64,000 nt of DNA, taken from assembly GCF_035918155.1 (NCBI RefSeq), contig NZ_CP109328.1, forward strand, positions 930,001-994,000. Direction: 5' to 3'. The notes beneath the pieces were generated by a model. The model was not told where the DNA came from, did no database searches, and worked only from the letters and a program-made list of their open reading frames with translations. Positions 1 through 10,800 of the stretch are shown one piece after another (the first letter of the stretch is position 1; every line of letters starts with the position of its first letter). Made by a program: the position numbers and the translations under genes. The stretch is from Streptomyces sp. NBC_01591. Its GTDB lineage: Bacteria; Actinomycetota; Actinomycetes; Streptomycetales; Streptomycetaceae.

Positions 1-61
1 CAGATGTAGTGACCGAACGGGCCGCGCCCGAAGGAAGGCGCGTAGTCGACGTAGCAGGACG

Positions 62-160
62 ACCGAGCAGCCCGCAATCGTGCACGACCCCGAAGACCGA
101 AGCCTGCTCCGCACCAGGCTCCTCGGCGGCGGCATCAACGAGTATCGATACGCCGCGTGA
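62..160 (+). pseudogene. 3' tail of an integrase-core transposase
   Basis: The frame ending at the TGA at 158-160 reads ...LLRTRLLGGGINEYRYAA. This is nearly identical to the C-terminus of the decayed transposase at 35641-36630 (LLRTRVLGGVINEYRYAA). Upstream of about position 62 the frame no longer looks coding. The element is therefore either truncated or frameshifted close to the window edge, and the rest may lie to the left. The match is seen directly; the family (DDE integrase-core insertion sequence common in Streptomyces) is inferred from the better copy. Confidence 0.75.
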
Positions 161-239
161 CCAGCAACGACGACTTTTCGAGCCCCACACGCTGTCGCAT
201 CGAGGGCGACGAGCGCGGCGCTCAACGACTCGTCGACCC

Positions 240-560
240 TCATTCGACGGCCGCCATCTCCATCATGCGGGCGAACTCGTCGAAGTTCGCGAGTCGGCGC
301 TTGCCCCGCACCGGTGCGCATGTCGACGAGCACGACGAGGTCGTCCATCCGGCAGTAGGTGCGGTCACCGTCGAGGTAGAACGCCCGAGCGCCCCAGACC
401 GGCATGAAGTCGGCATCGTCTTCATACCAGCCGTCGACGTGGAGAGTGTGCCGCGAAGCCGGCCCGCCGTACGGAGGCACCACTCGGCCAGCGTCCTGCT
501 CGCAGCCGGGCAGCGCCCTGCTGACGTTCCGTCGGCCGCACCGTCTCCCGCCGTCGGGCG
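240..560 (-). pseudogene. Frameshifted remnant of an unknown gene
   Basis: Reading the minus strand, one frame gives a natural-looking stretch around 310-470 containing HVDGWYEDDADFMPVW and AFYLDGDRTYCRMDDL. At about 300-306 the coding signal moves to another frame that ends KRRLANFDEFARMMEMAAVE at 240. No convincing start codon or ribosome site is seen upstream. I read this as one small gene broken by a single frameshift. The family is not recognised. The rest of 161-739 shows no other gene. Confidence 0.4.
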
Positions 561-739
561 CGACGCCTACCGTCCCCGGCAGCACCAAGATCCCTGCCAG
601 GCCGCCGCGAGGGCACCGCGGACCAACCTGCGTTGTCAGTGGCCCTCGTTAGTCTCCCCTCATATCGCAGTTCAGGGGCTTCGTGGCCCTTGGTTCGGGC
701 TGCGCTGACATCTGATGGACAGGCGGAGGGGCACGGCTG

Positions 740-1606
740 ATGGCGTGGCTGGCAGCGGGTGAGGGGTACGAGATCACCCTCGAGGACGGGCGTGTGGTCG
801 CACGGCGAGTCGGGGGGCGGCAGTTGAAGGCGCTGCCGAAGGCGTTGCGCGACAGTCCCGAGGTCGACCGGCTGAGGCAGCTGGCCGAGTGGCTGGACCG
901 GCACGCGGCCTTGTGCGTGGCTCAGGTGGATGCCTGGATGGTGTCGTCGCTTCCGGTTCCGACGGAGCTGATCGCGCGGGTGTGGCCGGACGAGGCGTGG
1001 CAGGCGGCGCTGCGTGACATGGCCGTCGTGGGCGACGATCCGGACGAGGTCGGCTTCCTGCGGGACGTCACCGGCGACGGGGAGCTCAAGGTGGTCGACC
1101 TCGACGGTGAGACCGTGCGGCTGTCGCCGCGCACGGTGACGCTTCCCCACCCCGTGCTCCTGCCGGACCTGGACGACGTACGGGACTTCGCGGCCGACCT
1201 CGGCATCACCCAGAAGGTGGAGCAGATCCACCGGGCGACCTGGACCAGGCCGGACGGGCCGGATGCCGGGCGTCCGGAGACGGCGACGGAGATACGGGAC
1301 TACGCGGGCGGGAAGTTCGCCTCGCGGTTCGGGCTCGCGGCACGTGCCACAGGCCTCGGCTACCGGGTGTCCGGTGGCTACGCCACGTGCAAAGTACGCG
1401 ACGGGGGCCGCAGCACGGAGGCGTCGGTGTGGATCGGCGAGCCGTACTGGGACGGGGAGTCGGAGACCGGCGGGCTGAGCTGGCACGACGAGGACGGCCG
1501 CGCGGTGCGGCTGACCGAGGTCGGGCCGGTGGCCTGGTCCGAGGGGATGCGCATGGCCGCTGCGCTGTACGCCGGCCGCACGATCGAAGAGGGTGGGGAC
1601 GCGTGA
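740..1606 (+). CDS. DUF4132-like protein, first gene of the MoxR/VWA cluster
   Basis: A 288-aa soluble protein with no signal peptide or membrane segment. The C-terminal part (about 195-285) has LGYRVSGGYATCKV, a DGGR turn and VTWSEGMRMAAALY-like features that I associate with actinobacterial DUF4132 proteins. The related E. coli gene is yehI. The ATG at 740 follows GGAGGGG at 724-730. The stop overlaps the GTG start of the next gene (GTGA at 1603-1606), so translation is probably coupled. Function is unknown; the neighbours (MoxR ATPase, VWA and SWIM proteins) suggest a role in an ATPase-driven remodelling or sensing complex. The DUF assignment is from memory of family features, not a search. 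Confidence 0.7.
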   Translation: MAWLAAGEGYEITLEDGRVVARRVGGRQLKALPKALRDSPEVDRLRQLAEWLDRHAALCVAQVDAWMVSSLPVPTELIARVWPDEAWQAALRDMAVVGDDPDEVGFLRDVTGDGELKVVDLDGETVRLSPRTVTLPHPVLLPDLDDVRDFAADLGITQKVEQIHRATWTRPDGPDAGRPETATEIRDYAGGKFASRFGLAARATGLGYRVSGGYATCKVRDGGRSTEASVWIGEPYWDGESETGGLSWHDEDGRAVRLTEVGPVAWSEGMRMAAALYAGRTIEEGGDA

Positions 1607-4600
1607 CCGGGACGGTTGGGAACGACAACAAGGAGCTGCTCGCGGCAGGCGCGGTCCTCCCGGCCGACGTGCGGGGTGCGGGCCCCTCAGCGGTCGAGCT
1701 GACCGCGCGGGCCTATCGCCACGCGGTGCTCGGCGAGGATCGGGTCGTCGTGCGGCTGGCCGCGGCCGAACTGGGCCCCGCCGAGGACCTCGCCGCTGGC
1801 TTCCTCGGACTCGAGCCGCAGGGCGAGCCGGCCGTGGTCGGTCTCGGTCGGCGCCAGGAACTCGGCTTTCCCGAGTGGGTGCTGGTGCACCACCCCGAGG
1901 ACGGGCACCACGCCCTGGCGGTCGTGCCGGAGCTGGACCGGCTGGCCCGGCAGGCCAAGACAAAGCCCAAGGCCGCCCTGGACGCCTGCCACGAGCTGGC
2001 TGGGCGGCTCGCCTCGGCCGTCCCGCACTTCCTGCCCGTCTTCTACGAGCAGGCCGCGCGGGTCTTCCTCGGCGTCGAGAACAGCACGTACGCCGGCCAG
2101 CTGTTCGGCCGTGCCCGCACGAGCGAGGCGCAGCACGGGCTGACGGTCGACGAGGACCGGCTCGACGCCCTGTTCCTGGAGTTCGCCCTGGCCGGCGCGC
2201 TGCCGGTGAAGGTCCTGACCGGTTACGGCAAGGACCTGTCGGCCCGGCTTGCGCCCGTCGAGGCGTACGAGCGGTTCCGGCGGCTGTGCGTGCGCCGGAC
2301 CGCCGGCGGTCTCGCGCCGTCCGCCCAGGCCGCGGTGGAGCTGAAGCGGCTCGCCCGCGCCGCGGCCCTGTCCGGCAACGAGGCGGAGCAGGACTACCTC
2401 GCCGAGCTCCTTCCGCTGCCGGCCACCTTGCGGGCCGCCGCCGGTTGGTGGAAGTCGCACCGCGGCGCGCTGGTCGCGCTGGCCCGGCGCGTTCCGTCCG
2501 TGCGGGGCACGCTGCTGTCGATGACCCCGCCCGGGGACAACGGGGATATGACCGAGCTGTGGCTGGGAATCATGGCGGAGTCGGGGGCCGACGCCGGTCT
2601 CGCGGACGCCGGCCTGCCGCAGGAGGAGCAGTGCTCCGACGGTGCGGCGGGCTGGCTGGAGCGCTTTCACGGTGCCCGGCATCGCGGTTGGGGGCCGCGC
2701 CCGACGCCGCCCGCCCTGCTGGATCTGGTCGAGCGGGCGGCCGGCCGGCTGCGTGCCGGTCTGGCGGCGCGGCCCGAGGGCGAGCGGTTCCTGCGGATCG
2801 GTGTCGAGGACGTGAACCTGCTGGACCTCCTGCTCTCGCTGGAGATCGCGGTCGCCGACCCTGAGGAGAAGTCCGCCCACCACCAGCGCGGCAGCGCCCT
2901 GAACCTGTCGGACTGGGCCCGCGGCGAGGAGCCGCGGGACCTGGTCGCGCTGGCGGCCGACCCGCGCTTCCGGCCCGCCTTCGGGCGAGGGGCGGACAGC
3001 TACAGCAGCGCGTCCTCCGGTGCGGACGTGATGCAGCGGCTGGCCGCCTCGCCCGGCGGCCGCCCGATGCTCACCGAGTGGATGCGCGAGGTGGCCGCCT
3101 CGTCGGTGGCGGCCGGGCTGCCCGGACTGCCGAAGGCGATCGAGCGGCTTTCGTGGCTGCCCTCCGAGGCTCTCGCGCTCGCGCCGCAGGAGGTCGCGGC
3201 CGCGGCCGGTGCCGATCTCGGCGAGGCCGTGGCGCGCACGCTTCGGGGCGGTCTGTGGGAGGAGCTGCGCTGGCCGGCGTGGGAGGAGGCGCTGACGGAG
3301 CTGGCACCGGGGCACCACACCACCGAGGGTCTGACGGTCGTCGAGGCCTGGCCGTATCTGATCGTCGCCAACGCGACGCAGGTGCGCGTCATCGATGCCG
3401 ACTCCACCGTTCTCGTGCACGATCTGCGGCTACCCACCACGTCCGTGTGGCGGACGGGCTTCCATTACGTGGACGGTGCGTTGCTGGTGTTCTGGAGCAC
3501 GTACGGTCGCGGCGAGCCGCAAGGCTACTGGCACACCGCGCCCGACACGGTGTTCGCTCTCGCCGGCATCGGCGCCGGCTCCTGGGCCATGCGTTCGGAC
3601 CACCTCAGCCTGCAGCTGCCCGGCGGCGGCCGCACCACCGGCGGCGGGGTCCTCCACAGCGGCGACACGAAGCTGCCCGCGGAGCGCGCGCTGCTGTCCG
3701 ACGGCACGTCGTACTGGGTGTGGCAGGACAGGGACGGGGAGGACAAGGGCGGCTGGCTCGAATACGACCCCGTGGGCGGTGCGTACGGCCGGCGCTCGCA
3801 GCCCGGCTTCCTCGCCGACGCGCTGCTGCGGCACGCCCCAGGGGTCGAGTTGGCGGCCGGCTCGTGCCGGCTGCGGCCCGCCCCGGCGGTGGCGGGTTCG
3901 GCCCAGGGGACGTCCGCGGACGGGCTCCTCGGCTGGCGTGTCGTGCGGCTGTCCGACGGCGGCCACCACGGCGAGGACACCACCGGACGGGTCGTCACCC
4001 TTCCGAAGGGGGCCGACAGGCTGGTCGCCGCGCTGACGTTCCCCGGCGACGACCGGCCGCGGGCGCTGACCCAGCAGTGGCGCGAGCTGTTGCTCAGCGA
4101 CCCGGAGGGCACGGTCACGATGTCGGCCGAGTGCGACCACCGCAACGAGCTGTACGGGACCGCGGCTCAGGCCCTGCCGCCGCTGCCGTACCTGCACATG
4201 CTGCGCGCGCGAGATCCGCAGGGGTCGGCGGCGCTGCGGGGCGCCGACGCGGAGTCGGCCGGCGTCCTGCTGAAGGCGGCTGTGCTCGCGGAGCGGGTGG
4301 CGGACCTGCCCGAGTTGGTGAGCGCCGCGCTGCCGCAGGTCTCGGCACCCGAGCTGGTCGCCGGCGTGGTGAAGGTGCTGCGCTTCGCGGTGCGGCAGCA
4401 GAAGGCCCTGGACGCCGTGGCCGCACGGCTCGACCCCGCCGCCGAGCCCACGGAGGTCCGGGTCCAGGGACCGAGCGACCACGTGCTCGCCAAGGCGCTG
4501 CACGGCATCGTCAACACCGGCTACTACCGGTACGGCGCGGACACCGACGTGACCCTCCGATACCTGGAGACTCTGGCGTCCGTGCGTGCGGACACCGCCG

Positions 4601-6519
4601 CCACGGCGCTGCCGGGCCGGCTGCACTTCGATCTCCCGTCGCTGCCCTACTCGGGACTGCCGTTCGTCTCGCTCCTGGACGAGCCGGCCGCGATCGCCTA
4701 CCGGGCCGTCGCGCCCGGCAGCGAACCGGCACACCGGGCAGCCCTGCTCGAAGTCCTCGGCCGGGTGGACGCGCTGGGGCTGGCCTCGACGGCGGCCTCG
4801 GCCGGTCACTGGCGCCGGGTCCTGGTCCGCCTGTCGACGCCCCACCTGCACACGCCGGACGGCCAGCGGCGCAACGTCGCGCACCGCAGTGTGCTGCCCC
4901 TGGGCGGCGGTGCTCTGCTCGGCATCACCGAGCACAACTCCAGTGTCGACGACGGGTGGGAGTTCGGCGCGCTGCTCCACGATCCGAGCGGCCGTGTCGA
5001 GGTGCCCGGCCCCTACACCGTGAGCAGTGACGCGCCGGTGGGCGACCGGTTGCGCGGCGCCGACTGGCTGACCGGCTTCCTCGGGGAGGCGCAGTCCCGT
5101 GAGGCGGTGCCCTTCCTGCCGGGGGCCGCCGACGAGTTCAGCCGACTCACCGGTGTGTCCCGGGCGCTGGCCCGGATCGTTCTCGCGGGCATGCCCGACG
5201 TGGACAGCTGGGAGAACAACTTCCTGCCGACCGAGCTGCGCAAGACGCTCGGGCTGAAGGTGGCCGAGGCGGGACACGCCCGCGACGAACTGCGCGCGCT
5301 CCCGGTCGAGGTACGCCGGGCGGTGCTCGCGGCGCTCCTGCCCGACGACCCGGCCCGGCTGTGGAGCGAGGGCCCGGACGTGGCGTCGGCGGCCGCCGTG
5401 TGGAACGAGAAGGTGGGACGGCGCCGGCAGGTGCCCGACTGGCTGGCGGCGGAGGCCGCGCGCGCCGCGCGCAGCGGCTGGCCCGTGCACCGGGCGCTCC
5501 CGGCGCTGCTGGAACCGGCGTCGTCGCCGGAGCTCAGCGTCGACGTCCCGTGGCGCATCGAGGACGATCACCCGGCGACGGCGTCCCCCGCCGATGCGCC
5601 GTTCACCTCGGCGGTGCTGGTCGGCTCGATGAGCCTGACGGCCTGGCTGGCCCACCGGCTGCCCGCCGGCGATCCGGTACGGGCGGCGCTGCCGAGTGCG
5701 CTGACCGCCGTGCGGCAGCGTCTTGCGGCACCCGAACTGCTGCTCTCCGCCGGGCACTACACGAGCCTCGCGGACTTCCGGAAGGTGGCCGGCGCCCCGA
5801 CGGAGACGGCACCGGACCACGAGCGGTACGGCGCGGTGCTCATGGCCACGCAGGACGGCCAGCCCCAGCCAGCCGTACGGCCCGCCCTGCTGGACTCCAC
5901 CGGCTCCGACCCGTACCTGGTGGCACTGCGCGGCGCCGATCAGCAGCCGACCGGGGTCGAGACGGCCCTGCGGTGGGCGTACGACCCGGCGTTCGCACGG
6001 CTGCTGGCCGACCCGGGCGTGCCCGTGGCCGGCACGGCGGACGACGAGGGCCTGTGGTGGCCGCAGGATCCGTCTCGTTCGGTGCCCGAGCGGGTGGCCG
6101 AGGTCGCCGAGGCACACGGTCTGACCGCCGACGCGGCGACGCTGTACCTGATGCTGCTGGCCATGCCCGACCCGACGGACCGCAACACCGCGCGATGGAC
6201 GGGGTGGAAGCCGGCCCGTCTCAAGACGGCGCGGGCCGAACTGGCCGAGACCGACCTGGTGGTGTCGGGCGTACGGGCCCGGGCGGGACGCTCGCTGGTC
6301 CTGCCGGGCGCCTGGGCGGAGCAGTCGGCGCCCGTCCTGCCCGTCGAGCAGTGGAAGCTGCCGATGTACGGGGTGGCCACGGGCGGCCGGCCGGTGCTGG
6401 GCACCCTGGTGCCGACCGAACCGGCTGCGGAGCTGTTCGCCCGGGCCTGGCAGCGGATCCTCGACGGCGACCTCCCGCGCTTCGAGGAGCTGAAGGTGCG
6501 GCGTACCAGGCGCCGCTGA
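1603..6519 (+). CDS. Very large (1638 aa) cluster protein of unknown function
   Basis: The chosen start is the GTG at 1603 overlapping the previous stop; the frame stays open further upstream but that part is antisense-like. The protein is mostly Leu/Ala-rich helical sequence, suggestive of HEAT-like repeats. An insert at about residues 570-745 is rich in beta strands, with Trp/Tyr-Gly motifs such as VWQDRDGEDKGGW, and could be a propeller-like module. No catalytic motif, signal or TM segment is evident. By gene order it takes the place of the large partner in yehI-type clusters. It is followed by a hairpin at 6584-6619 and a 149-bp gap before the MoxR gene. I do not recognise a named domain. 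Confidence 0.85.
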   Translation: MTGTVGNDNKELLAAGAVLPADVRGAGPSAVELTARAYRHAVLGEDRVVVRLAAAELGPAEDLAAGFLGLEPQGEPAVVGLGRRQELGFPEWVLVHHPEDGHHALAVVPELDRLARQAKTKPKAALDACHELAGRLASAVPHFLPVFYEQAARVFLGVENSTYAGQLFGRARTSEAQHGLTVDEDRLDALFLEFALAGALPVKVLTGYGKDLSARLAPVEAYERFRRLCVRRTAGGLAPSAQAAVELKRLARAAALSGNEAEQDYLAELLPLPATLRAAAGWWKSHRGALVALARRVPSVRGTLLSMTPPGDNGDMTELWLGIMAESGADAGLADAGLPQEEQCSDGAAGWLERFHGARHRGWGPRPTPPALLDLVERAAGRLRAGLAARPEGERFLRIGVEDVNLLDLLLSLEIAVADPEEKSAHHQRGSALNLSDWARGEEPRDLVALAADPRFRPAFGRGADSYSSASSGADVMQRLAASPGGRPMLTEWMREVAASSVAAGLPGLPKAIERLSWLPSEALALAPQEVAAAAGADLGEAVARTLRGGLWEELRWPAWEEALTELAPGHHTTEGLTVVEAWPYLIVANATQVRVIDADSTVLVHDLRLPTTSVWRTGFHYVDGALLVFWSTYGRGEPQGYWHTAPDTVFALAGIGAGSWAMRSDHLSLQLPGGGRTTGGGVLHSGDTKLPAERALLSDGTSYWVWQDRDGEDKGGWLEYDPVGGAYGRRSQPGFLADALLRHAPGVELAAGSCRLRPAPAVAGSAQGTSADGLLGWRVVRLSDGGHHGEDTTGRVVTLPKGADRLVAALTFPGDDRPRALTQQWRELLLSDPEGTVTMSAECDHRNELYGTAAQALPPLPYLHMLRARDPQGSAALRGADAESAGVLLKAAVLAERVADLPELVSAALPQVSAPELVAGVVKVLRFAVRQQKALDAVAARLDPAAEPTEVRVQGPSDHVLAKALHGIVNTGYYRYGADTDVTLRYLETLASVRADTAATALPGRLHFDLPSLPYSGLPFVSLLDEPAAIAYRAVAPGSEPAHRAALLEVLGRVDALGLASTAASAGHWRRVLVRLSTPHLHTPDGQRRNVAHRSVLPLGGGALLGITEHNSSVDDGWEFGALLHDPSGRVEVPGPYTVSSDAPVGDRLRGADWLTGFLGEAQSREAVPFLPGAADEFSRLTGVSRALARIVLAGMPDVDSWENNFLPTELRKTLGLKVAEAGHARDELRALPVEVRRAVLAALLPDDPARLWSEGPDVASAAAVWNEKVGRRRQVPDWLAAEAARAARSGWPVHRALPALLEPASSPELSVDVPWRIEDDHPATASPADAPFTSAVLVGSMSLTAWLAHRLPAGDPVRAALPSALTAVRQRLAAPELLLSAGHYTSLADFRKVAGAPTETAPDHERYGAVLMATQDGQPQPAVRPALLDSTGSDPYLVALRGADQQPTGVETALRWAYDPAFARLLADPGVPVAGTADDEGLWWPQDPSRSVPERVAEVAEAHGLTADAATLYLMLLAMPDPTDRNTARWTGWKPARLKTARAELAETDLVVSGVRARAGRSLVLPGAWAEQSAPVLPVEQWKLPMYGVATGGRPVLGTLVPTEPAAELFARAWQRILDGDLPRFEELKVRRTRRR

Positions 6520-6583
6520 GGCGCCGCTGAGGCGCCGCCGAACGGCACCTGAGCCGCCGCTGACCGGCCGCCCGTAGTCAGCA

Positions 6584-6619
6584 CGGCGCGGCGCGCCCGT
6601 CCCCGGGTGCGCCGCGCCG
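6584..6619. terminator. GC-rich hairpin between cluster genes 2 and 3
   Basis: A perfect 11-bp stem (CGGCGCGGCGC at 6584-6594 with its complement at 6609-6619) and a 14-nt loop lie in the only sizeable gap of the cluster. There is no T-tract, as is normal for Streptomyces terminators. It may attenuate read-through, so the MoxR-VWA-SWIM genes may have their own promoter. Confidence 0.55.
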
Positions 6620-6668
6620 GTCCCCGACCCGTAAGAACACCTGTCGAACCATGACGAAGGAAACCCGC

Positions 6669-7823
6669 ATGACCGCCACCGAACAGACCGCACCCGTCCG
6701 GCAGGGCCAGCCGGCCGAGGAGCGCCACGCCGTCGAACTCGCCTTCCTCGCCGCCCAGGACCCCGGGCCGCGGCCGCCCGGCTGGGCGCTCACTCCTCGC
6801 GCGGTGGTCACGTTCGTCTGCGGCAGCGACGGCGTGGAGCTGGCCCTGCCCGGGCGTCGCGCCGGTCTGCCGTCGAAGCTGGTGATCGCCCCGAAGTTCG
6901 TCGGCGAGCGCGCGCTGGTCGAACGCTGTGTGGTCACCCTCGCCGGAGAGCGCGGGCTGCTGCTCACCGGTGAGCCCGGCACGGCCAAGTCGATGCTGTC
7001 GGAGCTGCTCGCGGCCGCTGTCAGCGGGACCAGCGCCCTGACGGTGCAGGGCACGGCGGGCACCACCGAGGACGCGTTCCGCCACGGATGGAACTACGCC
7101 CTGCTGCTCGCCCAGGGCCCCACCCCGCAGGCCCTGGTGGACTCCCCGGTCCTCGCCGCCATGCGGGCCGGCCGGGTGGTGCGGGTCGAGGAGATCACCC
7201 GCTGTCTGCCCGAGGTCCAGGACGCCCTCGTCTCCATCCTGTCGGACCGGCGGATCACCGTACCCGAGCTGACCTCCACCGAGGACGCGGTCGTCCGCGC
7301 CGCCCCCGGCTTCACCGTCATCGCCACCGCCAACCTGCGCGACCGGGGCGTCTCCGAGATGTCGGCCGCGCTGAAGCGCCGTTTCAACTTCGAGACCGTC
7401 GACCCGATCGCCGACGCCGACGCCGAGGCGGTTCTGATACGCCGCCAGGCCGTCGCCGCCGTGCAGCGGGCGGGCGCGGCCTTCGCCGTCGATGACGCCG
7501 TCCTCGACGCCCTCGTCACCGTCTTCCGCGACCTGCGCTCCGGCCGCTCCGACGAGGGCTGGGACGTGGAGCGGCCGGGCACGGTCATGTCCACCGCCGA
7601 GGCCGTCCAGGTGGCGGCGTCGCTGGGGGTCGCGGCCGCCTACCTGCCCGCCGAGGACGTGCTCGATCTGCTGCCGGGACATCTGCTCGGTGTGGTCCGC
7701 AAGGACGACCCCGCCGACCACGCACGGCTGCTGGGCTACTGGGACGGCCCGGTGCGCCGCCGCGCCGAGAACGGCTCGGCGATGTGGCGCCGGCTCTGGG
7801 ACCTGCGCGGGAGCCTGCGTTGA
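6669..7823 (+). CDS. MoxR-family AAA+ ATPase (YehL-like)
   Basis: A 384-aa MoxR-type AAA+ ATPase. Walker A is GEPGTAKS at residues 101-108. The Walker B/sensor region reads VVRVEEITRCLPEVQDAL, and ATANLRDRGVSEMSAALKRRF follows as the sensor/arginine-finger region. Of two in-frame ATGs (6651, 6669) I prefer 6669, because GAAGGA at 6656-6661 is well spaced before it. MoxR ATPases typically act with VWA-domain partners in hexameric chaperone-like machines, and the next gene supplies a VWA domain. The stop TGA at 7821-7823 overlaps the TTG start of that gene. Confidence 0.93.
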   Translation: MTATEQTAPVRQGQPAEERHAVELAFLAAQDPGPRPPGWALTPRAVVTFVCGSDGVELALPGRRAGLPSKLVIAPKFVGERALVERCVVTLAGERGLLLTGEPGTAKSMLSELLAAAVSGTSALTVQGTAGTTEDAFRHGWNYALLLAQGPTPQALVDSPVLAAMRAGRVVRVEEITRCLPEVQDALVSILSDRRITVPELTSTEDAVVRAAPGFTVIATANLRDRGVSEMSAALKRRFNFETVDPIADADAEAVLIRRQAVAAVQRAGAAFAVDDAVLDALVTVFRDLRSGRSDEGWDVERPGTVMSTAEAVQVAASLGVAAAYLPAEDVLDLLPGHLLGVVRKDDPADHARLLGYWDGPVRRRAENGSAMWRRLWDLRGSLR

Positions 7824-10800
7824 CGACCGTCGATCCACGGACGGCCGTGGACGCACTGGCCGCATCGCGTGTGCCGTACCTGCTGGGAGTGCGCCACCAC
7901 AGTCCGGCGCTGGCCGCGGTGGTACCCGCCCTGCTGGAAGAGGCGCGGGCCGAGGTGGTCTGCGTCGAGCTGCCGACCGACTTCCGGCCCTGGCTGGAAC
8001 ACCTGGCGGACCCCGAAACCGTCACCCCGGTCGCCCTGGCCGGGGCGGGCGAGGGAGGACGGCTTTCGTTCTACCCGTTCGCGGACTTCTCACCGGAGCT
8101 CGCCGCGGTCCGCTGGGCCAGAAATCGCGGGGTGGAGGTCGTGTGCTGCGACCTTCCCCTCGGCGACCCGCGCTGGTCGGCGGGGGCACTCGGGCCGGTG
8201 CGCGAGCGGGACGGGAGCGAGGCCGTACGTCCGGAGGCCGATGCGCCCTTGGGGGCCACGGGTGCGCTCGACACCGGTCCCGGCGCCAGTCCTGACCCTG
8301 CTCCCGGCGACGGGACGACGCGGGTGCGGCGCTCGTACGCCGAGGCGCTCGCCGCCGCCGGGACCGGCCGGGACGGTGACGATTTGTGGGACCGCGCGGT
8401 GGAGGTGCTGGCTCCGGGGTGCGCCCCGGACGCGGTGCGCCGAGCCGCACTGGGCGTGGGCTGGGCCCTGCGCGCCGACGCCGTCGTACCCGCCGCCGAC
8501 CTGGCGCGGGAGGAACGGATGCGGCAAGTGATCGCCTCTGCCTCGGCGGACGGGCGTCGGGTGGCAGCCGTGATCGGCGCCTTCCACGCACCCGCGCTTA
8601 TCGCGTCCACGGAGGCGGATGCCGGAACGGAGGCCGGGGCCGGGACGGCAGGCGTCTCCGGCGCTACGGGGCGGGCGGCCGTCCCGTCCGAGGCCGCCCC
8701 GCGCGGTGCGGGGCCCCGCACGTGGGGGTCCGATACGGACGCGGCAGGGGTTTGGGCGGCCGGCAGGGCCGGGGGAGTGGGCGCCGCAGCGACCGACGGC
8801 TCGGCGGTGACCTCGCTCGTGCCGTACTCCTTCGACCTGCTCGACTCCCGGTCCGGCTACCCGGCTGGAATCCGCGACCCGTTGTGGCAGCAGGCGGTGC
8901 TCACCGCCGCCGGCGATCCGGAACGGATCCGGGAGGCGGCTGCCGACGCGGTGACCGGCCTGTGCCGCGAAATGCGCCGCAACGGTCACACCGCGGGGAC
9001 CGGCGAAGGCGCCGAGACGCTGCGCCTGGCCTGCGACCTGGCCGCCCTGCGCGGATTGCCCGCGCCCGGACGCGGCGAACTCCTGGAGGCCGTCACCACT
9101 GTCCTCGGCCAGGGCGAACCGCTCGGCCGGGGCCGGGCCCTGGCCCGCGCGCTGGAGGCCGTGTTCGTCGGCACCGCACGCGGCCGGATCAGCCCGCACG
9201 CACCCCGGTCCGGTCTCGGCCCCTCGGTCGAGACCGAACTCGCGGAACTGCGGCTGCCCCGACCGGACGACCCCGACCGCCGCGACCTGCGCCTCGACCC
9301 GCTCCGTTCACCGCTGGACGGCCGCCGCGAAGTGCTGCTCCAGCGGCTGCTGGTGATCGGCGCCTCGTACGGCGAACCCCTGGACGTGGCGGGCACGGGC
9401 GACGGCACCGCGCTCGGCACCAGGTGGCGTCTGACGTGGACGCCGTCCGTGCCCGCACGCCTCGACCTCGCGGGCGTGCGCGGGGTGACCGCGGCCCAGG
9501 CCGCCGCCGGTACGCTCGCCGCGACCGCGCGCCACGAGGCCGCCGAGGGCGGCCCCACCCCGGCCCAGATCCTCACCGGGCTGACCGCCGCCGCGCGCTG
9601 CGGCCTGCCCGAACTGGTCGACGCACGCCTGCACGAGGCATCCGTCGTGCTGCCCGACAGCGCCGACCTGCCCGAGCTCCTCCAGGCCCTGGACCTGTTG
9701 GAGGGACTGCGGCGCGGCCACTACCCCGAGACGCTGCAGGACGCCCGCACGACGGCCGGCGCCCTCACGGAGGAACTCCTCGACGCCGCGGTCCGGGCCC
9801 TGCCCGGCCTCGCCGGGAGCGACAGCGGAGCCGACGCCGGGGCGCTGGTGGCGCTGGCGGACCGGACGGCCGCCCGTCATCTGGGCCTGCGACTGGACCG
9901 GGCGCTCGCCGAGCTGGCGGCCGAGGGCTCCCCGCTCATCCAGGGCGCGGCCCTGGCCGTACGCGTGCTGCTCGACCTGGACGACGCGGCCGCACTGGGC
10001 GAGCGTACGGCCGGCTGGATCGACGGGGCCACGGCTCCGGACACGCGCCGGGCGCTGGCGAAGCGTCTTGCCGGGCTGCTCACAGCCGCCGGTCCCCTGC
10101 TCCAAGCGTCCCCGGACGCGCTCGCCGCGCTCATGGACCGGATCGACGCGCTGACCGACCAGGACTTCCTCGACCGGCTCCCGGCCCTGCGCGGCGGCTT
10201 CGACACGCTGGCCCCGGCCGCGCGCGACAGGCTACTCACCACCGTGACGGAGCGGCTCGGCGACCGGCTCGACCTGTCACTCGACGCCCCGCCCGAGCTG
10301 CTCGCCCTGTGGGCGACGGCCGACGCGGCCGGATCGGCAGCGCTGAAGGCCCTGGGCCTGCCAGCCGCGGACACCGACGCAGGAACGGACCCGGGCTCGG
10401 ACTCGGCCGACAATCCCCGCCCCGTACCCCCACCCGCAGCGGACAGCGCCGCCGCGGACGACGCGGACCGACGGCTCGGCCGTGCCGACCGCTGGCGGCT
10501 GCTGCTCGGCCGCCACAAGGAACGGCTCACCCGCGACGCGCGCCGCTACGCCCACGCCCTGGACGAGCTCTACGGCCGCGGGCGCGGCGAAGGCGCCCAG
10601 GACCTGGCCGGCGGCGCACCAGGTCAAGGCGGCGGTCAGGACCCGTCCTTCCCCACCGCGCGGGAGTGGGCGCAGGAACTGGAGGCCCTCTTCGGCACCG
10701 ACGTACGCGAGGAGGTCCTCGCGGAAGCCGCCGACGCGGGTCGCACCGACGTGCTCGCGCAGCTCGATCCGGCGTCGGTACGCCCGTCGGTGGAGCTGCT

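Noticed and set aside
422..1963. 513-aa minus-strand ORF across the DUF4132 gene
   Set aside because: Pro/Arg-rich antisense shadow of GC-rich coding DNA; no start context or domain, while the plus strand gives proper protein sequence.
3430..6693. 1087-aa minus-strand ORF inside the large cluster gene
   Set aside because: Arg/Gln/Gly-rich composition typical of an antisense shadow of high-GC3 codons.
5940..7865. 641-aa minus-strand ORF antisense to the MoxR gene
   Set aside because: Covers a clear AAA+ ATPase on the other strand and contains no recognisable motif.
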